Shown: piece after piece, positions 8,092 through 16,505 of the stretch | Layout: each line of letters begins with the position of its first letter | Position numbering within the stretch: position 1 is the first letter of the stretch | Source of the DNA: Tractidigestivibacter montrealensis | GTDB lineage: Bacteria; Actinomycetota; Coriobacteriia; Coriobacteriales; Atopobiaceae | Assembly (NCBI RefSeq): GCF_024741235.1 | Contig: NZ_JANSKA010000001.1 | Location: 186,001 to 250,000 of the forward strand | Direction: 5' to 3' | DNA length: 64,000 nucleotides | The notes under the pieces: generated by a model | What the model was told of the DNA's origin: nothing | Database searches by the model: none | Seen by the model: only the letters and a program-made list of their open reading frames with translations | Translations under genes and position numbers: made by a program

Positions 8092-9354
8092 CTACAGGTC
8101 AGACGGCAGCGCGATGTGGCCGGCCACGGCCGACGCGGCACACACGGCCGGGCTCGCCAGGTAGACCTCGGACGTGGGGTCTCCCATGCGACCGACGAAG
8201 TTGCGGTTGGTGGAGCTCACGCACCTCTCGCCTGCCGCCAGGATGCCCATGTAGCCGCCCAGGCACGGACCACAGGTAGGCGTCGAGACCACGCAGTGAG
8301 CGTCGATGAAGACGTCCATGAGGCCCTCGTGCACGCACTGCAGCCACACGGTCTGCGTCGCGGGAATCACGATGCAGCGCACGTTGGGGTTGACAGTCCT
8401 GCCACGCAGCACGTCTGCCGCAGCGCGCATGTCCTCGATGCGCCCGTTGGTGCAGGAGCCAATGACCGCCTGGTCGATGGTGATGTCGCGGCTCTCGGCA
8501 ACGGGATGTGTGTTGGAAGGGAGATGCGGCCAGGAGACCTGCGGCACAATGTCTGCCGCGTCGATCTTGATGACCTGCTTGTAGGTGGCGTCCGGGTCGG
8601 GGTGGTACTCGGTGTACGGGCGCTCGGTGCGGCCTTCCAGCCAGGCGCGTGCGGTATCGTCCACCTCGAAGAGGCCAGCCTTGCCGCCGGCCTCGATGGC
8701 CATGTTGGCAATGGTGAGGCGCCCCTCAACCGAGAGGTCGCGAATGGTCGAGCCTGCAAACTCCATGGCGCAGTAGAGCGCGCCATCCACGCCGATCTTG
8801 CCTATCACATAGAGGATGATGTCCTTGGCGCTGGCTCCAGCGGGCAGCTTGCCGTCGATCTCGAAGCGGATGGTCTCGGGCACCTTGAACCACGCGCGAC
8901 CGGTCGCCATGCCCACGCCGGCGTCCGTGGAGCCAACGCCCGTCGAGAACGCGCCGATGCCGCCGTAGGTGCAGGTGTGGGAGTCCGCGCCAATGACCAG
9001 GTCGCCAGGGCCCACAATGCCGCGCTCGGGGAGAAGGGCATGCTCAATGCCCATGCAGCCCTGCTCGAAGTAGTGCGTGATGCCCATCTCGTGCGCAAAG
9101 TTGCGCGTGACCTTGGTCTGCTCGGCGCTCTTGATGTCCTTGTTGGGGCTGTAGTGGTCGGGCACCAGGCAGATTCGGTCGCGGTCAAAGACGCCAGCGC
9201 CAATCTCGCGCACGGTCTTGATGGCGATGGGCGCCGTGATGTCGTTGGCGAGCACGAGGTCGAGGTCGCATTCGATGAGCTGGCCGGGCACAACCTCGGG
9301 AAGGCCCGCGTGGGCTGCGAGGATCTTCTCGGCCATGGTCATGGGACGTGCCAT
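8092..9354 (-). CDS. leuC: 3-isopropylmalate dehydratase large subunit
   Basis: Aconitase-family large subunit of isopropylmalate isomerase. It binds a [4Fe-4S] cluster through the cysteine of GSCTNG (near 303) and the CGPC pair of [11 protein letters not shown] (near 366). The 420-residue length and sequence fit the shorter LeuC/homoaconitase type common in archaea, Actinobacteria and Clostridia, and not the roughly 470-residue enterobacterial form. ATG at 9354 is directly adjacent to the leuA stop, with an AAGGAGGG ribosome site inside the leuA end. It works with LeuD at 7238-7744. Confidence 0.94.
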   Translation of the reverse strand: MARPMTMAEKILAAHAGLPEVVPGQLIECDLDLVLANDITAPIAIKTVREIGAGVFDRDRICLVPDHYSPNKDIKSAEQTKVTRNFAHEMGITHYFEQGCMGIEHALLPERGIVGPGDLVIGADSHTCTYGGIGAFSTGVGSTDAGVGMATGRAWFKVPETIRFEIDGKLPAGASAKDIILYVIGKIGVDGALYCAMEFAGSTIRDLSVEGRLTIANMAIEAGGKAGLFEVDDTARAWLEGRTERPYTEYHPDPDATYKQVIKIDAADIVPQVSWPHLPSNTHPVAESRDITIDQAVIGSCTNGRIEDMRAAADVLRGRTVNPNVRCIVIPATQTVWLQCVHEGLMDVFIDAHCVVSTPTCGPCLGGYMGILAAGERCVSSTNRNFVGRMGDPTSEVYLASPAVCAASAVAGHIALPSDL

Positions 9355-10890
9355 TTACTTGCCCTCCTTGGAACGTGCGGTTTGAATCATGCGGTTGATG
9401 GCGTTGACGTAGGCCTTTGCGCTGGAGACCACGATGTCGTTGTCGGCGCCGCGGCCGGTGTAGACTCTGCCGTCCTCGGCCGTGATGCGCACCGTGACTT
9501 CGCCGATGGCGTCGATGCCGCGGGTGATGGCCTTGACCGAGAACTCCGCGAGGTCGCCGTGGACGGCAACCACCTGGTCGACGGCCTTGTAGGCGGCATC
9601 GACGGGACCGGTGCCGGTGGCGCAGACCACGTGCCTCACGCCCAACTCGTCCGTGATGGTAGCCGTGGCGGTGGGCACCAGCGGATCGCCGCAGGAGACC
9701 TGCAGGGCATCCAGGGTGTAGACGGCCGCAACCTCGCGCTGACGCTCCTGGACAATGGACTCCAGGTCCTCGTCGTAGACTTCCTTCTTCTGATCCGCGA
9801 CCTCGAGGAAGCGCTTGTAGATGTCGTCGTACTCCTCGGCGGAGAAGGTGTAGCCCAGCTCGGCAAGACGGTGCTTGAGGGCTGCGTGGCCGGAGCGCGC
9901 GGAGAGGATGATCTCGGAGCCTGCGGCACCAACGTCCTCGGGGTTGATGATTTCGTAGGTGTCGCGTGCCTTGAGCACGCCGTCCTGGTGGATGCCGGAG
10001 CTGTGCGCGAACGCGTTGGCGCCCACGATGGCCTTGTTTGCCTGCACGTTCATGCCGGTGATGCGGCTCACCAGGTGGCTCGAGCGCGTGAGCTCGCGGG
10101 TGTTGACGTCGGTGTAGGCGTCAAGCTCGTCACCGTGCATCTTGATGGCCATGACGACTTCCTCGAGCGCGGTGTTGCCGGCGCGCTCGCCCAGGCCGTT
10201 GATGGTGCACTCGATCTGCGTTGCGCCGTTCTTGACGCCGGCCAGCGCAAGCGCGGTTGCCATGCCCAGGTCGTTGTGGGTGTGGACGCTGATGGTGACG
10301 TTCTCGATGCCGCGGACGTTGTCTGCCAGGCCCTTGATGCGGGCGCCAAAGTCATCCGGCATCTGGTAGCCGGTGGTGTCCGGGATGTTCACCACGGTGG
10401 CGCCGGCGTCGACGGCGGCCTGGATCACGCGCTCCAGGAACTTCTGGTCTGCGCGGCCGGCGTCCTCGGCGTAGAACTCCACGTCATCGACGTACTGCTT
10501 GGCGTACTTCACGCAGTGGATGGCGCGCTCGACGCACTCGTCCTCGGAGATGCGGAGCTTCTCGCGCAGGTGCTGCGGCGAGACGCCCAGGCCGGTGTGG
10601 ATGCGCGGGCGCTTGGCGGTCTTCAGCGCCTCGGCCGCGCGGTCGATGTCTTTGTCAACGGCGCGCGTGAGGCCAACCACCACGGCGTCGTCGCCGGCGA
10701 GGCGTCCGATCTCCTGCACCGAGCGGAAGTCGCCCGGGGAGGAGATGGGGAAGCCTGCCTCGATGACGTCCACGTGCAGGCGCAGCAGCTGCTGGGCGAT
10801 GACGAGCTTCTCCTCGGTGTTCATGGACGCGCCGGGCGACTGCTCACCGTCGCGAAGGGTGGTGTCGAAGATGGCGATCTTGCGGGTCAT
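9355..10890 (-). CDS. leuA: 2-isopropylmalate synthase
   Basis: Condenses acetyl-CoA with 2-oxoisovalerate, the committed and leucine-inhibited step. The 511-residue protein starts [20 protein letters not shown], the standard catalytic N-terminus with the metal-binding Asp. HTHNDLGMA follows near residue 205, and a C-terminal LeuA allosteric domain starts at about 380. I chose the ATG at 10890, with GGAGGT six bases upstream; an in-frame extension into the leader is discarded. It is the first structural gene of the operon and lies behind a leucine-rich leader peptide and a hairpin, so attenuation by leucyl-tRNA supply is likely. Confidence 0.95.
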   Translation of the reverse strand: MTRKIAIFDTTLRDGEQSPGASMNTEEKLVIAQQLLRLHVDVIEAGFPISSPGDFRSVQEIGRLAGDDAVVVGLTRAVDKDIDRAAEALKTAKRPRIHTGLGVSPQHLREKLRISEDECVERAIHCVKYAKQYVDDVEFYAEDAGRADQKFLERVIQAAVDAGATVVNIPDTTGYQMPDDFGARIKGLADNVRGIENVTISVHTHNDLGMATALALAGVKNGATQIECTINGLGERAGNTALEEVVMAIKMHGDELDAYTDVNTRELTRSSHLVSRITGMNVQANKAIVGANAFAHSSGIHQDGVLKARDTYEIINPEDVGAAGSEIILSARSGHAALKHRLAELGYTFSAEEYDDIYKRFLEVADQKKEVYDEDLESIVQERQREVAAVYTLDALQVSCGDPLVPTATATITDELGVRHVVCATGTGPVDAAYKAVDQVVAVHGDLAEFSVKAITRGIDAIGEVTVRITAEDGRVYTGRGADNDIVVSSAKAYVNAINRMIQTARSKEGK

Positions 10891-10962
10891 TGCTACCTCC
10901 ATTGGATATGGACCCAGTGACTGGTACCAGGTTGCCTTGGGATGGTGGCATGACACACGACA

Positions 10963-11012
10963 AGACCCAGCTGCCGCTGTCCCAAGGCGGGACGCGAACG
11001 CAAGCTGGGTCT
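10963..11012 (-). terminator. Attenuator hairpin of the leu operon
   Basis: Perfect 10-bp arms (AGACCCAGCT at 11003-11012 in mRNA sense, AGCTGGGTCT at 10963-10972) enclose a 30-base loop with its own TCCC/GGGA stem. The run of T after it is weak (TTGTCG), as in other GC-rich actinobacterial attenuators. It sits between the leader peptide stop (11037) and the leuA start (10890). Confidence 0.6.
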
Positions 11013-11036
11013 AATGATACCTGCTGGACCTCGGAC

Positions 11037-11123
11037 CTAGCGTGCGCTCGCGCACGTAAGCTCTAGGCCGAGTAGATCGAGGGCGAGAAGGTCCATGGGC
11101 AGCTCCTGGTGATTCATGCGCAT
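11037..11123 (-). CDS. Leucine-rich leader peptide of the leu operon
   Basis: A 28-codon frame starting at ATG 11123 (ATG 11117 is also possible), right after a GAGGGGAGGG ribosome site. Its middle reads MDLLALDLLGLEL: seven leucines within 13 codons, encoded by CTT, CTC and CTA. It ends 146 bases before leuA with a GC-rich hairpin in between. This is the classic arrangement of ribosome-mediated attenuation: starved ribosomes stall at the Leu codons and let an antiterminator form. Leader position, codon content and hairpin are seen; the mechanism is inferred from the E. coli and Corynebacterium leu leaders. Confidence 0.8.
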   Translation of the reverse strand: MRMNHQELPMDLLALDLLGLELTCASAR

Positions 11124-11368
11124 GTTCCCTCCCCTCTTGGCCGAGGCTGCTGACTGCAGCCGGTGTTGATTACTGTGGCACAGCGACATGGAACGGACGC
11201 CGGAGTTTTGCGAGCGGTAGCCGAACGGAAACATTGCAGGGATACCTCCTGGACAACGTCTCGGCCTGTCTCCACCTCACAGGGGTGTTCGTTCTCAGCA
11301 CCCCCCAGATCCATCTCCAACATTGCCACATTCAGAAGGCTCCAAAGACATGGGGAAGATCAACCTCT
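11124..11368. other. Upstream region of the leu operon
   Basis: About 245 bases without a convincing gene. It must contain the leu promoter, but no clear TATAAT/TTGACA pair was seen on the minus strand. No T-box core was found. Confidence 0.4.
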
Positions 11369-11616
11369 GCATAAAAATGCTCTATCGGACGGCGTTTTCG
11401 AAACTTCAGCATAAAAGTGCTCTATCGGACGGTGCTTTCGTTCGCTCACCATCAATCTTTTTACTAAGATTGCATATGTATGCATATTTTTTTAGTAATT
11501 GTCTAATTTTTGCATATGCATTTTCGGAATTGATATAGCTTCGTCAACAGCACCGTCCGATAGAGCGCTTTTGTGCAGCGGATGCGATTTTTCTGTCCGA
11601 TAGAGCACTTTTGTGT
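11369..11616. repeat. 248-bp nested inverted repeat element, copy A
   Basis: Two direct 40-bp-spaced units containing GCTCTATCGGAC (TCTATCGGAC at 11381-11390 and 11421-11430) face two inverted units (GTCCGATAGAGC from 11555 and from 11595, again 40 apart). The arms enclose an AT-rich core of 124 bases (11431-11554) with CATATGTATG and ATATGCA elements. The whole forms a long imperfect palindrome centred at 11492.5. Copy B at 47945-48192 has the same spacing. No gene is inside. The remaining 181 bases up to the next gene show nothing recognisable. Confidence 0.75.
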
Positions 11617-11797
11617 ATCCAGCCATCTCTACGGCAGACGGACTCAGCACAAGAACGGCACCTAACTTTTGAGTCCCATAGATTTCGATGACAAAATAAT
11701 CAGAGCAGTGACAAATACTGCAACAATCCAAAGGAGCTATCTCTATCATTCCTGAAGTTTACTCAGGAATTTCAGAACGGGAGTGCGAGGAGAGGCA

Positions 11798-12664
11798 ATG
11801 GGCGAGGTTTACGTTGTTACTGGCGGAGGCTCGGGGATTGGCCGCGCGGTGGCAGAGACACTGCCCAAGGAGGCAACCGTTGTCATCACAGGCCGCACGA
11901 TGGCAAAGCTGCAGCGCACGGCCGACGCACTCAATGCCAATGGCCACCACGTGGTACCTTTCACGTGCGACGTTTCAAATCGCACCGAAGTTCGCTCCCT
12001 CGCCCAGCGCACGGCAAAACTAGGCCAAGTCACCAAGGTAATTCACTCAGCAGGCATCTCGGGATCCATGGCAGACGCCGAGAAGATCGTGCGCATCAAC
12101 GCCCTGGGCACGGTCTATGTGAACCAGGAGTTCTACAAGGTGATGGACGGCGGCGTGATCGTCGACGTGGCCTCCAACTCGGGCTACATGCTGCCTGGCG
12201 CGATGGTTCCGCGCCGCGCCTTCCCCCTCGCCCTCACTAACGAGGACGCCTTCGTAAAGCGCCTCGTCCGCCGTGCATCTCTCATGCACAACAAGGACGT
12301 AGACCCACAGATGGCCTACATGATCTCGAAGAACTTCGCACGCTGGTACGCTGCAGGCTGCGCCTTCAAGTACATGCGCCGTCGAGGTATCCGCGTGCTC
12401 TCAGTAAGTCCTGGCTACGTTGAGACCCCCATGACTGAGAAGGAAAAAGGCAAGGCAACAGATATTCTGCTTTCCTACTCCGGCCCAGGACGTGGCGCCA
12501 AGTCCGAAGAACAGACTTTTCTCATCGTGAGCCTCGCCGACGAGCGCTGCGGCTACCTCATGGGCACCGATGTCCTCTGCGATGCCGGCTGTGTAAACGC
12601 TGGCTATGGCCTCACCGTGGCAACAAACGAGAAGAAGCATCCCTCCGCAGACGGCCTCTGGTAG
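11798..12664 (+). CDS. Short-chain dehydrogenase/reductase (SDR)
   Basis: A 288-residue Rossmann-fold oxidoreductase. The cofactor loop TGGGSGIGRA is at about 9-18, with the catalytic pair in YMISK (Y-x3-K) near 174-178, an upstream serine in the VASNSG segment, and a SPGYVETPM motif after it. Arg near 37 (TGRT) suggests NADP(H) preference, which is inference. The substrate is unknown; some hydroxysteroid dehydrogenases of gut Coriobacteriia look similar, but nothing here proves that. I chose ATG 11798, with AGGAG upstream. It is a single gene, with the repeat element (copy A) in its upstream region. Confidence 0.85.
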   Translation: MGEVYVVTGGGSGIGRAVAETLPKEATVVITGRTMAKLQRTADALNANGHHVVPFTCDVSNRTEVRSLAQRTAKLGQVTKVIHSAGISGSMADAEKIVRINALGTVYVNQEFYKVMDGGVIVDVASNSGYMLPGAMVPRRAFPLALTNEDAFVKRLVRRASLMHNKDVDPQMAYMISKNFARWYAAGCAFKYMRRRGIRVLSVSPGYVETPMTEKEKGKATDILLSYSGPGRGAKSEEQTFLIVSLADERCGYLMGTDVLCDAGCVNAGYGLTVATNEKKHPSADGLW

Positions 12665-12678
12665 CAGTTGCGCCGCCC

Positions 12679-13557
12679 CTACAGTCCCAGCCCGGCTGCA
12701 CCCTTCGTGCGGAACAGCTCAATCATCTCGCCCGTAAGGCTGGCGTGGTCGTTCGCGCGCTCCAGCGGAATCTCCTCCGGGGAAAACCAGCGTGCCTCCG
12801 CAAGCTCCTGGTGGTCGGTGCGGATGCGCCGGCTCCCGTCCACATGGCACCAGAACCCCATGAGCAGCGTGTCCGAGAAGGGCCAGGGCTGGCTCTTGTA
12901 GAAATGCAGGTCGCGCACGCGCAGCCCCACCTCCTCCATGACCTCGCGGCGCACGGTGTCCTCCACTGACTCGCCAATCTCTGTGAACCCGGCGACAAGC
13001 GCCCACAGCTTGAGCGCGCGTCCCTGGTAGCGCGTGAGCACGATCCTCTCGCCATCCGTCACGGCGGCAATCACGCCCGGCTGGATTTTGGGGTAGACGA
13101 TCTTTGCGCAGTTGGGGCACACAATCTCGCGGCTGCGCGGCGCAAGCTCCATGGCGTGTCCGCAGCGCGAGCAGAACCTGTTGTCGCGATACCACGAGGC
13201 AAGCTGGGACCCAACAGCCGCGGCAAACGCGAGGTCGGCCGGGCCCACCCCGCGCAGCCACCCCACGCGCTCGTAAGTGAATCCCGCCGGTGTCGCAACC
13301 TCATCGTCCAGCGCAAGGAAGAAGTCATCCTCGCCAATGCGGAACGCAAACACGGTGCGCTCCGGCGGTGTGGGATAGTCCACCAAACGCGGCAGCTCGA
13401 TCATCTCGCCCGAGGAGAACTCGTCCGCGCCGCGCTCGCCTGCAGCCACCACGCGCACAAGCGCCGAGCGGTCGCGGTAGTGCAGCACGTAGCTCTCGGC
13501 CTTGGCCTCCTTGGGCTCGAAGTGGTTGTCGTATGCCTTGCCCGTCTCCTGGATCAC
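12679..13557 (-). CDS. nudC: NADH pyrophosphatase, NudC-like Nudix hydrolase
   Basis: Nudix hydrolase that cleaves NAD(H), and in some bacteria removes NAD caps from RNA. In the 292-residue protein an N-terminal domain is followed by a four-cysteine zinc ribbon (CSRCG ... CPNC, about 134-156). The Nudix box GFTEIGESVEDTVRREVMEEVG follows, then SQPWPFSDTLLMGF, the SQPWPFPxS-type signature of the NudC subfamily. I propose the GTG at 13557, which has GGGGAGGAG just upstream; a TTG 24 bases earlier is possible but overlaps a palindromic repeat. It is convergent with the SDR gene, 14 bases apart. Confidence 0.88.
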   Translation of the reverse strand: MIQETGKAYDNHFEPKEAKAESYVLHYRDRSALVRVVAAGERGADEFSSGEMIELPRLVDYPTPPERTVFAFRIGEDDFFLALDDEVATPAGFTYERVGWLRGVGPADLAFAAAVGSQLASWYRDNRFCSRCGHAMELAPRSREIVCPNCAKIVYPKIQPGVIAAVTDGERIVLTRYQGRALKLWALVAGFTEIGESVEDTVRREVMEEVGLRVRDLHFYKSQPWPFSDTLLMGFWCHVDGSRRIRTDHQELAEARWFSPEEIPLERANDHASLTGEMIELFRTKGAAGLGL

Positions 13558-13572
13558 GCCAGCTCCTCCCCG

Positions 13573-13603
13573 ATGAGACAAAGGGACTGTCCCTTTGTCT
13601 CAT
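13573..13603. repeat. 31-bp perfect palindrome with GGGAC-GTCCC core
   Basis: Arms of 15 bases (ATGAGACAAAGGGAC, then its exact complement) around a single T. It lies between divergent nudC and degV. The sequence type resembles REP-like elements carried by IS200/RAYT-type transposases in other genomes. No transposase gene is in this window. Confidence 0.7.
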
Positions 13604-13712
13604 GTGTGCATTATCCCCACGCGCGCCGACGAATGCCCGTAGCGCGCCAACATATCCGTACAATAGCTATGAGATGCGTTGAAATATCACCACCAAGGCT
13701 GCGGAGGCAACC

Positions 13713-14573
13713 ATGGCAGACTACATCCTTGTCACCGAGACCGGCTCCGACATCCACGAGGAGACCGCACGCCGCCACGGCATTGTGGTTGTTCCCATGC
13801 ACGTGAACTTTGGCGAGGTCTCCCGCGACGACGACTCCTTCCCGCCCGAGGAGCTCTACGAGTACTACAAGACCACGGGCAAGCTGCCACAGACCTCGGG
13901 CTGCACACCTGCGGACTTCTCCGCAGCATTCGACCGCATCCACGAGAAGTACCCCACGGCCAAGATCCTCTACCTGTCCTACTCCGCGGCGACCACGGTC
14001 TCCTACCGCAGCGCGCACCTCGCCGCAGAGGGCCGCGACTACGTGACCATGATGGACACTAAGTCCGTCTCCTGCGCGCTGCGCCTGGTGGTCACCAACG
14101 TCGCCCGCATGATGGAGGTCAACCCCGACGCCACGGAAGACGAGGTCAAGGCATTTGTCGAGAGCCAGGTTCGCCGCATCCGCTTTGCCTTCATCCCCGG
14201 TGACCTCGAGTACCTGCGCGCGGGCGGTCGCCTCTCCAACGCTGCATTTCTCGGCGCGACGCTCCTGCGCATCAAGCCCACGGTCGAGGTGCTCGACGGC
14301 AAGCTCGTGGCTACCAAGAAGCGCCGCGGCGCCATGGTCAAGTGCGTGGGCCAGCTCGTCGAGGAGTTCGTGACCCGCGAGCCCATGGACCTCTCGCGCG
14401 TGAACCTCACGTATACGGTGGGCAACGCGCCCGACCCCATCATCCGCGCGCTGGTCGAGAAGATTCTGCGCGACCACGGCGCACAGGAGATCGAGTGGGT
14501 CAAGTCCGGCTGCGTGATTGCAAGCCACTCCGGCCCAGGTGCCTTTGGCATTGCGGCGGTAGCTGCCGAGTAG
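13713..14573 (+). CDS. DegV family protein (fatty-acid binding)
   Basis: A 286-residue DegV protein. In Firmicutes this family (FakB) presents fatty acids to the kinase FakA; no fakA is in view. Features seen: N-terminal VTETGSDI (usual D-S/T-x-D/S start of the family), TSGCTPADF near 68, the GDLEYLRAGGRLS block near 165-177 typical of DegV, and C-terminal HSGPGAFG, whose His and Gly bind the carboxylate. ATG at 13713 with GGAGGC upstream. Stands alone; the DMT exporter converges on it. Confidence 0.88.
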   Translation: MADYILVTETGSDIHEETARRHGIVVVPMHVNFGEVSRDDDSFPPEELYEYYKTTGKLPQTSGCTPADFSAAFDRIHEKYPTAKILYLSYSAATTVSYRSAHLAAEGRDYVTMMDTKSVSCALRLVVTNVARMMEVNPDATEDEVKAFVESQVRRIRFAFIPGDLEYLRAGGRLSNAAFLGATLLRIKPTVEVLDGKLVATKKRRGAMVKCVGQLVEEFVTREPMDLSRVNLTYTVGNAPDPIIRALVEKILRDHGAQEIEWVKSGCVIASHSGPGAFGIAAVAAE

Positions 14574-14619
14574 AACCAGCGCACGGGGACCGCGAAGCCC
14601 CCGCGTCTCCGCACGCCGC

Positions 14620-15543
14620 TCACGCCCGCTGTGCCGTGGCCCTTCTCAGCAGCATGGGCCCAAGCTCGCTCGCAAGCACACCGAGAAACACCAGCGAGAA
14701 CCCCAGGACCAGCTGGGGCGTGAGCTGCTCGTGGTAGAAGATCACGCTCGCAATAACCGCAAACACGCTCTCTAGCGAGAGGAGCAGCGCAGACTGAGCC
14801 GGCGGCACAACGGTCTGTCCCACGTTCTGGATGAGCGTTGTCACGCAGGACGAGAGAATCACCAGGTAGGCAAGGGAAAACCAGAACGAGGTGCCAAGCC
14901 CGGATAGCGCCGGTGCCTGCTCGCCCAGAACCAGCGAGAACACGGCGCAGGTCAAAGACATGAAGCCCAGCTGCACCACAGAGATGGTGGTCATGTCGTG
15001 CGAGCTGGAGAGCCTGTCGACAAACACAATCTGGATGGCAAAGAGCACCGCCGAGAGGAGCGTGAGCCACTCGCCAGTCCCCAACGACGGGCGCATGTCG
15101 TCCCCCAGTGAGATGAGCGCGATTCCCACAATGCTCAGCAGCGCCGCCACCAAGCTTGACGCACCCGGACGTCTGCGAACGACCACCCAGTTGATAAACG
15201 GCACCAACACGCAATAGGTTGCAGTGAGAAAGGCACTTCTCCCCGGCGTCGTGTAGGCAAGACCGAGGTTCTGGACGGCAAACCCCGCGCCATACAGCAC
15301 GCCCAGGATTCCCCCCGCAAGAACATGGCTCCAATCAAAGTTGTCACGCAGACGCTTCCAGAAGATAACCGCCATGAGCACCGTGGCCATTAAGAAGCGA
15401 ATGGCCATGAGCCAGCATGCGGGGGCAACGTCCAGCGTGTCTTTGATGATGACAAACGATGCGCCCCAGATGACGGCACAGGAAAGCATCCCGATCTTCC
15501 ATGCCCACATGGGAGCGGTTCGTATGTCACGCGTGTTTGGCAT
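14620..15543 (-). CDS. DMT superfamily permease (EamA family)
   Basis: An integral membrane protein of 307 residues with ten predicted helices in two EamA repeats, each around 130 residues. Conserved stretches include WGASFVIIK in helix 1 and LGLAYTTPGRSAFLTATYCVLVPF around helices 3-4. The family exports or imports small metabolites such as amino acids or nucleosides, and the substrate is unknown. I chose ATG 15543 (MPNTRD). A TATAAT box ends seven bases before it with no ribosome site, so the mRNA may be leaderless. A longer start at 15576 would overlap that promoter. Confidence 0.8.
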   Translation of the reverse strand: MPNTRDIRTAPMWAWKIGMLSCAVIWGASFVIIKDTLDVAPACWLMAIRFLMATVLMAVIFWKRLRDNFDWSHVLAGGILGVLYGAGFAVQNLGLAYTTPGRSAFLTATYCVLVPFINWVVVRRRPGASSLVAALLSIVGIALISLGDDMRPSLGTGEWLTLLSAVLFAIQIVFVDRLSSSHDMTTISVVQLGFMSLTCAVFSLVLGEQAPALSGLGTSFWFSLAYLVILSSCVTTLIQNVGQTVVPPAQSALLLSLESVFAVIASVIFYHEQLTPQLVLGFSLVFLGVLASELGPMLLRRATAQRA

Positions 15544-15550
15544 GCGGGCG

Positions 15551-15556
15551 ATTATA
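15551..15556 (-). promoter_or_regulatory. -10 box (TATAAT) of a possibly leaderless transcript
   Basis: A perfect TATAAT on the minus strand is followed by seven bases (CGCCCGC) and then the ATG at 15543 of the DMT permease. Transcription would begin at or within two bases of the start codon. No good -35 was found and no ribosome site is present. Confidence 0.5.
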
Positions 15557-15741
15557 CGACCCGAGAACGGTCTCACATAGCGAGCGCAGGGATTTTTCTC
15601 GCGCTCGTCTCCGCAGCCCCGTGCATGCCGTAAACTTGAAAGCGCTGGAGGATTTCCGGCACCAGAGCTCTAACCGGCATGGCCGGCAACGATCGCGTCG
15701 GTGCAAGGGGCATCGGCGAGGGAGTTCGGAGAGGAGAACAC

Positions 15742-16476
15742 ATGCAGTATTCGGCAGAAGTGGAGCGCATGTGCCCGGTTGCCAAGGGTGCATACCACGG
15801 ACCGGCGCCCATCCCCGAGGAGGGCAAGTGGGTTCAGGCCAAGGAGATCACTGACATCTCCGGCTACACCCACGGTGTTGGTTGGTGCGCCCCGCAGCAG
15901 GGTGCCTGCAAGCTCAGCCTCAACGTCAAGAACGGCGTTATCGAGGAGTGCCTCATCGAGACCATCGGCTGCTCGGGCATGACCCACTCCGCCGCCATGG
16001 CCGCCGAGATTCTCCCCAAGAAGACCATCCTCGAGGCCCTGAACACCGACCTCGTGTGCGACGCCATCAACGTAGCCATGCGCGAGCTGTTCCTGCAGAT
16101 CGTCTACGGCCGCAGCCAGACCGCATTCTCCGAGGACGGCCTGCCCATCGGCACCGGCCTTGACGACCTCGGCAAGGGCCTGCGCTCCATGGTGGGCACC
16201 ATGTACGGCACCGCAGCCAAGGGCGCGCGCTACCTCGAGCTCACCCAGGGCTACGTCACCCGCATGGCCATCAACAAGAACGACGAGATCGTGGGCTTTG
16301 AGTTCCTCAACCTCGGCAAGTTCACCGACGCGGTCAAGGCTGGCGTCGATCCCGCAGAGGCCGTCCAGAAGGCCATGGGCCACTACGGCCAGTGGGATCA
16401 GGCTGTGAAGTTCATCGATCCTCGTACCGACGAGGAGACCCACAGCACCGAGTCCACGTTCCCCGTCCACGAGTAA
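15742..16476 (+). CDS. NifU-like iron-sulfur scaffold-type protein
   Basis: A 244-residue protein of the NifU N-terminal/IscU-like type that travels with GGGtGRT proteins in anaerobes. It has three conserved cysteine-bearing segments: VGWCAPQQGAC, IETIGCSGMTHSAAMAAE and DLVCDAINVAMREL. The GCSG segment corresponds to the scaffold cysteine loop. It is much longer than IscU (about 130). I chose ATG 15742, preceded by GGAGAGGAG. The next gene (GGGtGRT protein) starts 30 bases downstream with its own AAGGAGGT, so they form an operon. A role in cluster assembly is inferred, not known. Confidence 0.8.
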   Translation: MQYSAEVERMCPVAKGAYHGPAPIPEEGKWVQAKEITDISGYTHGVGWCAPQQGACKLSLNVKNGVIEECLIETIGCSGMTHSAAMAAEILPKKTILEALNTDLVCDAINVAMRELFLQIVYGRSQTAFSEDGLPIGTGLDDLGKGLRSMVGTMYGTAAKGARYLELTQGYVTRMAINKNDEIVGFEFLNLGKFTDAVKAGVDPAEAVQKAMGHYGQWDQAVKFIDPRTDEETHSTESTFPVHE

Positions 16477-16505
16477 CTCCGAGTAGAGAGAAGGAGGTAC
16501 AGCAC

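Noticed and set aside
7960-10920. A 986-codon plus-strand open frame across the leu operon
   Set aside because: It is antisense to leuC and leuA, which have complete family signatures; long empty antisense frames are expected in GC-rich DNA with C/G-ending codons. Its composition (Val, Ala, His, Arg, Asp-rich) is typical of such shadows.
10891-11300. T-box riboswitch before leuA
   Set aside because: The conserved AGGGTGGNACCGCG core and a specifier loop are absent; a leucine-rich leader peptide explains the region better.
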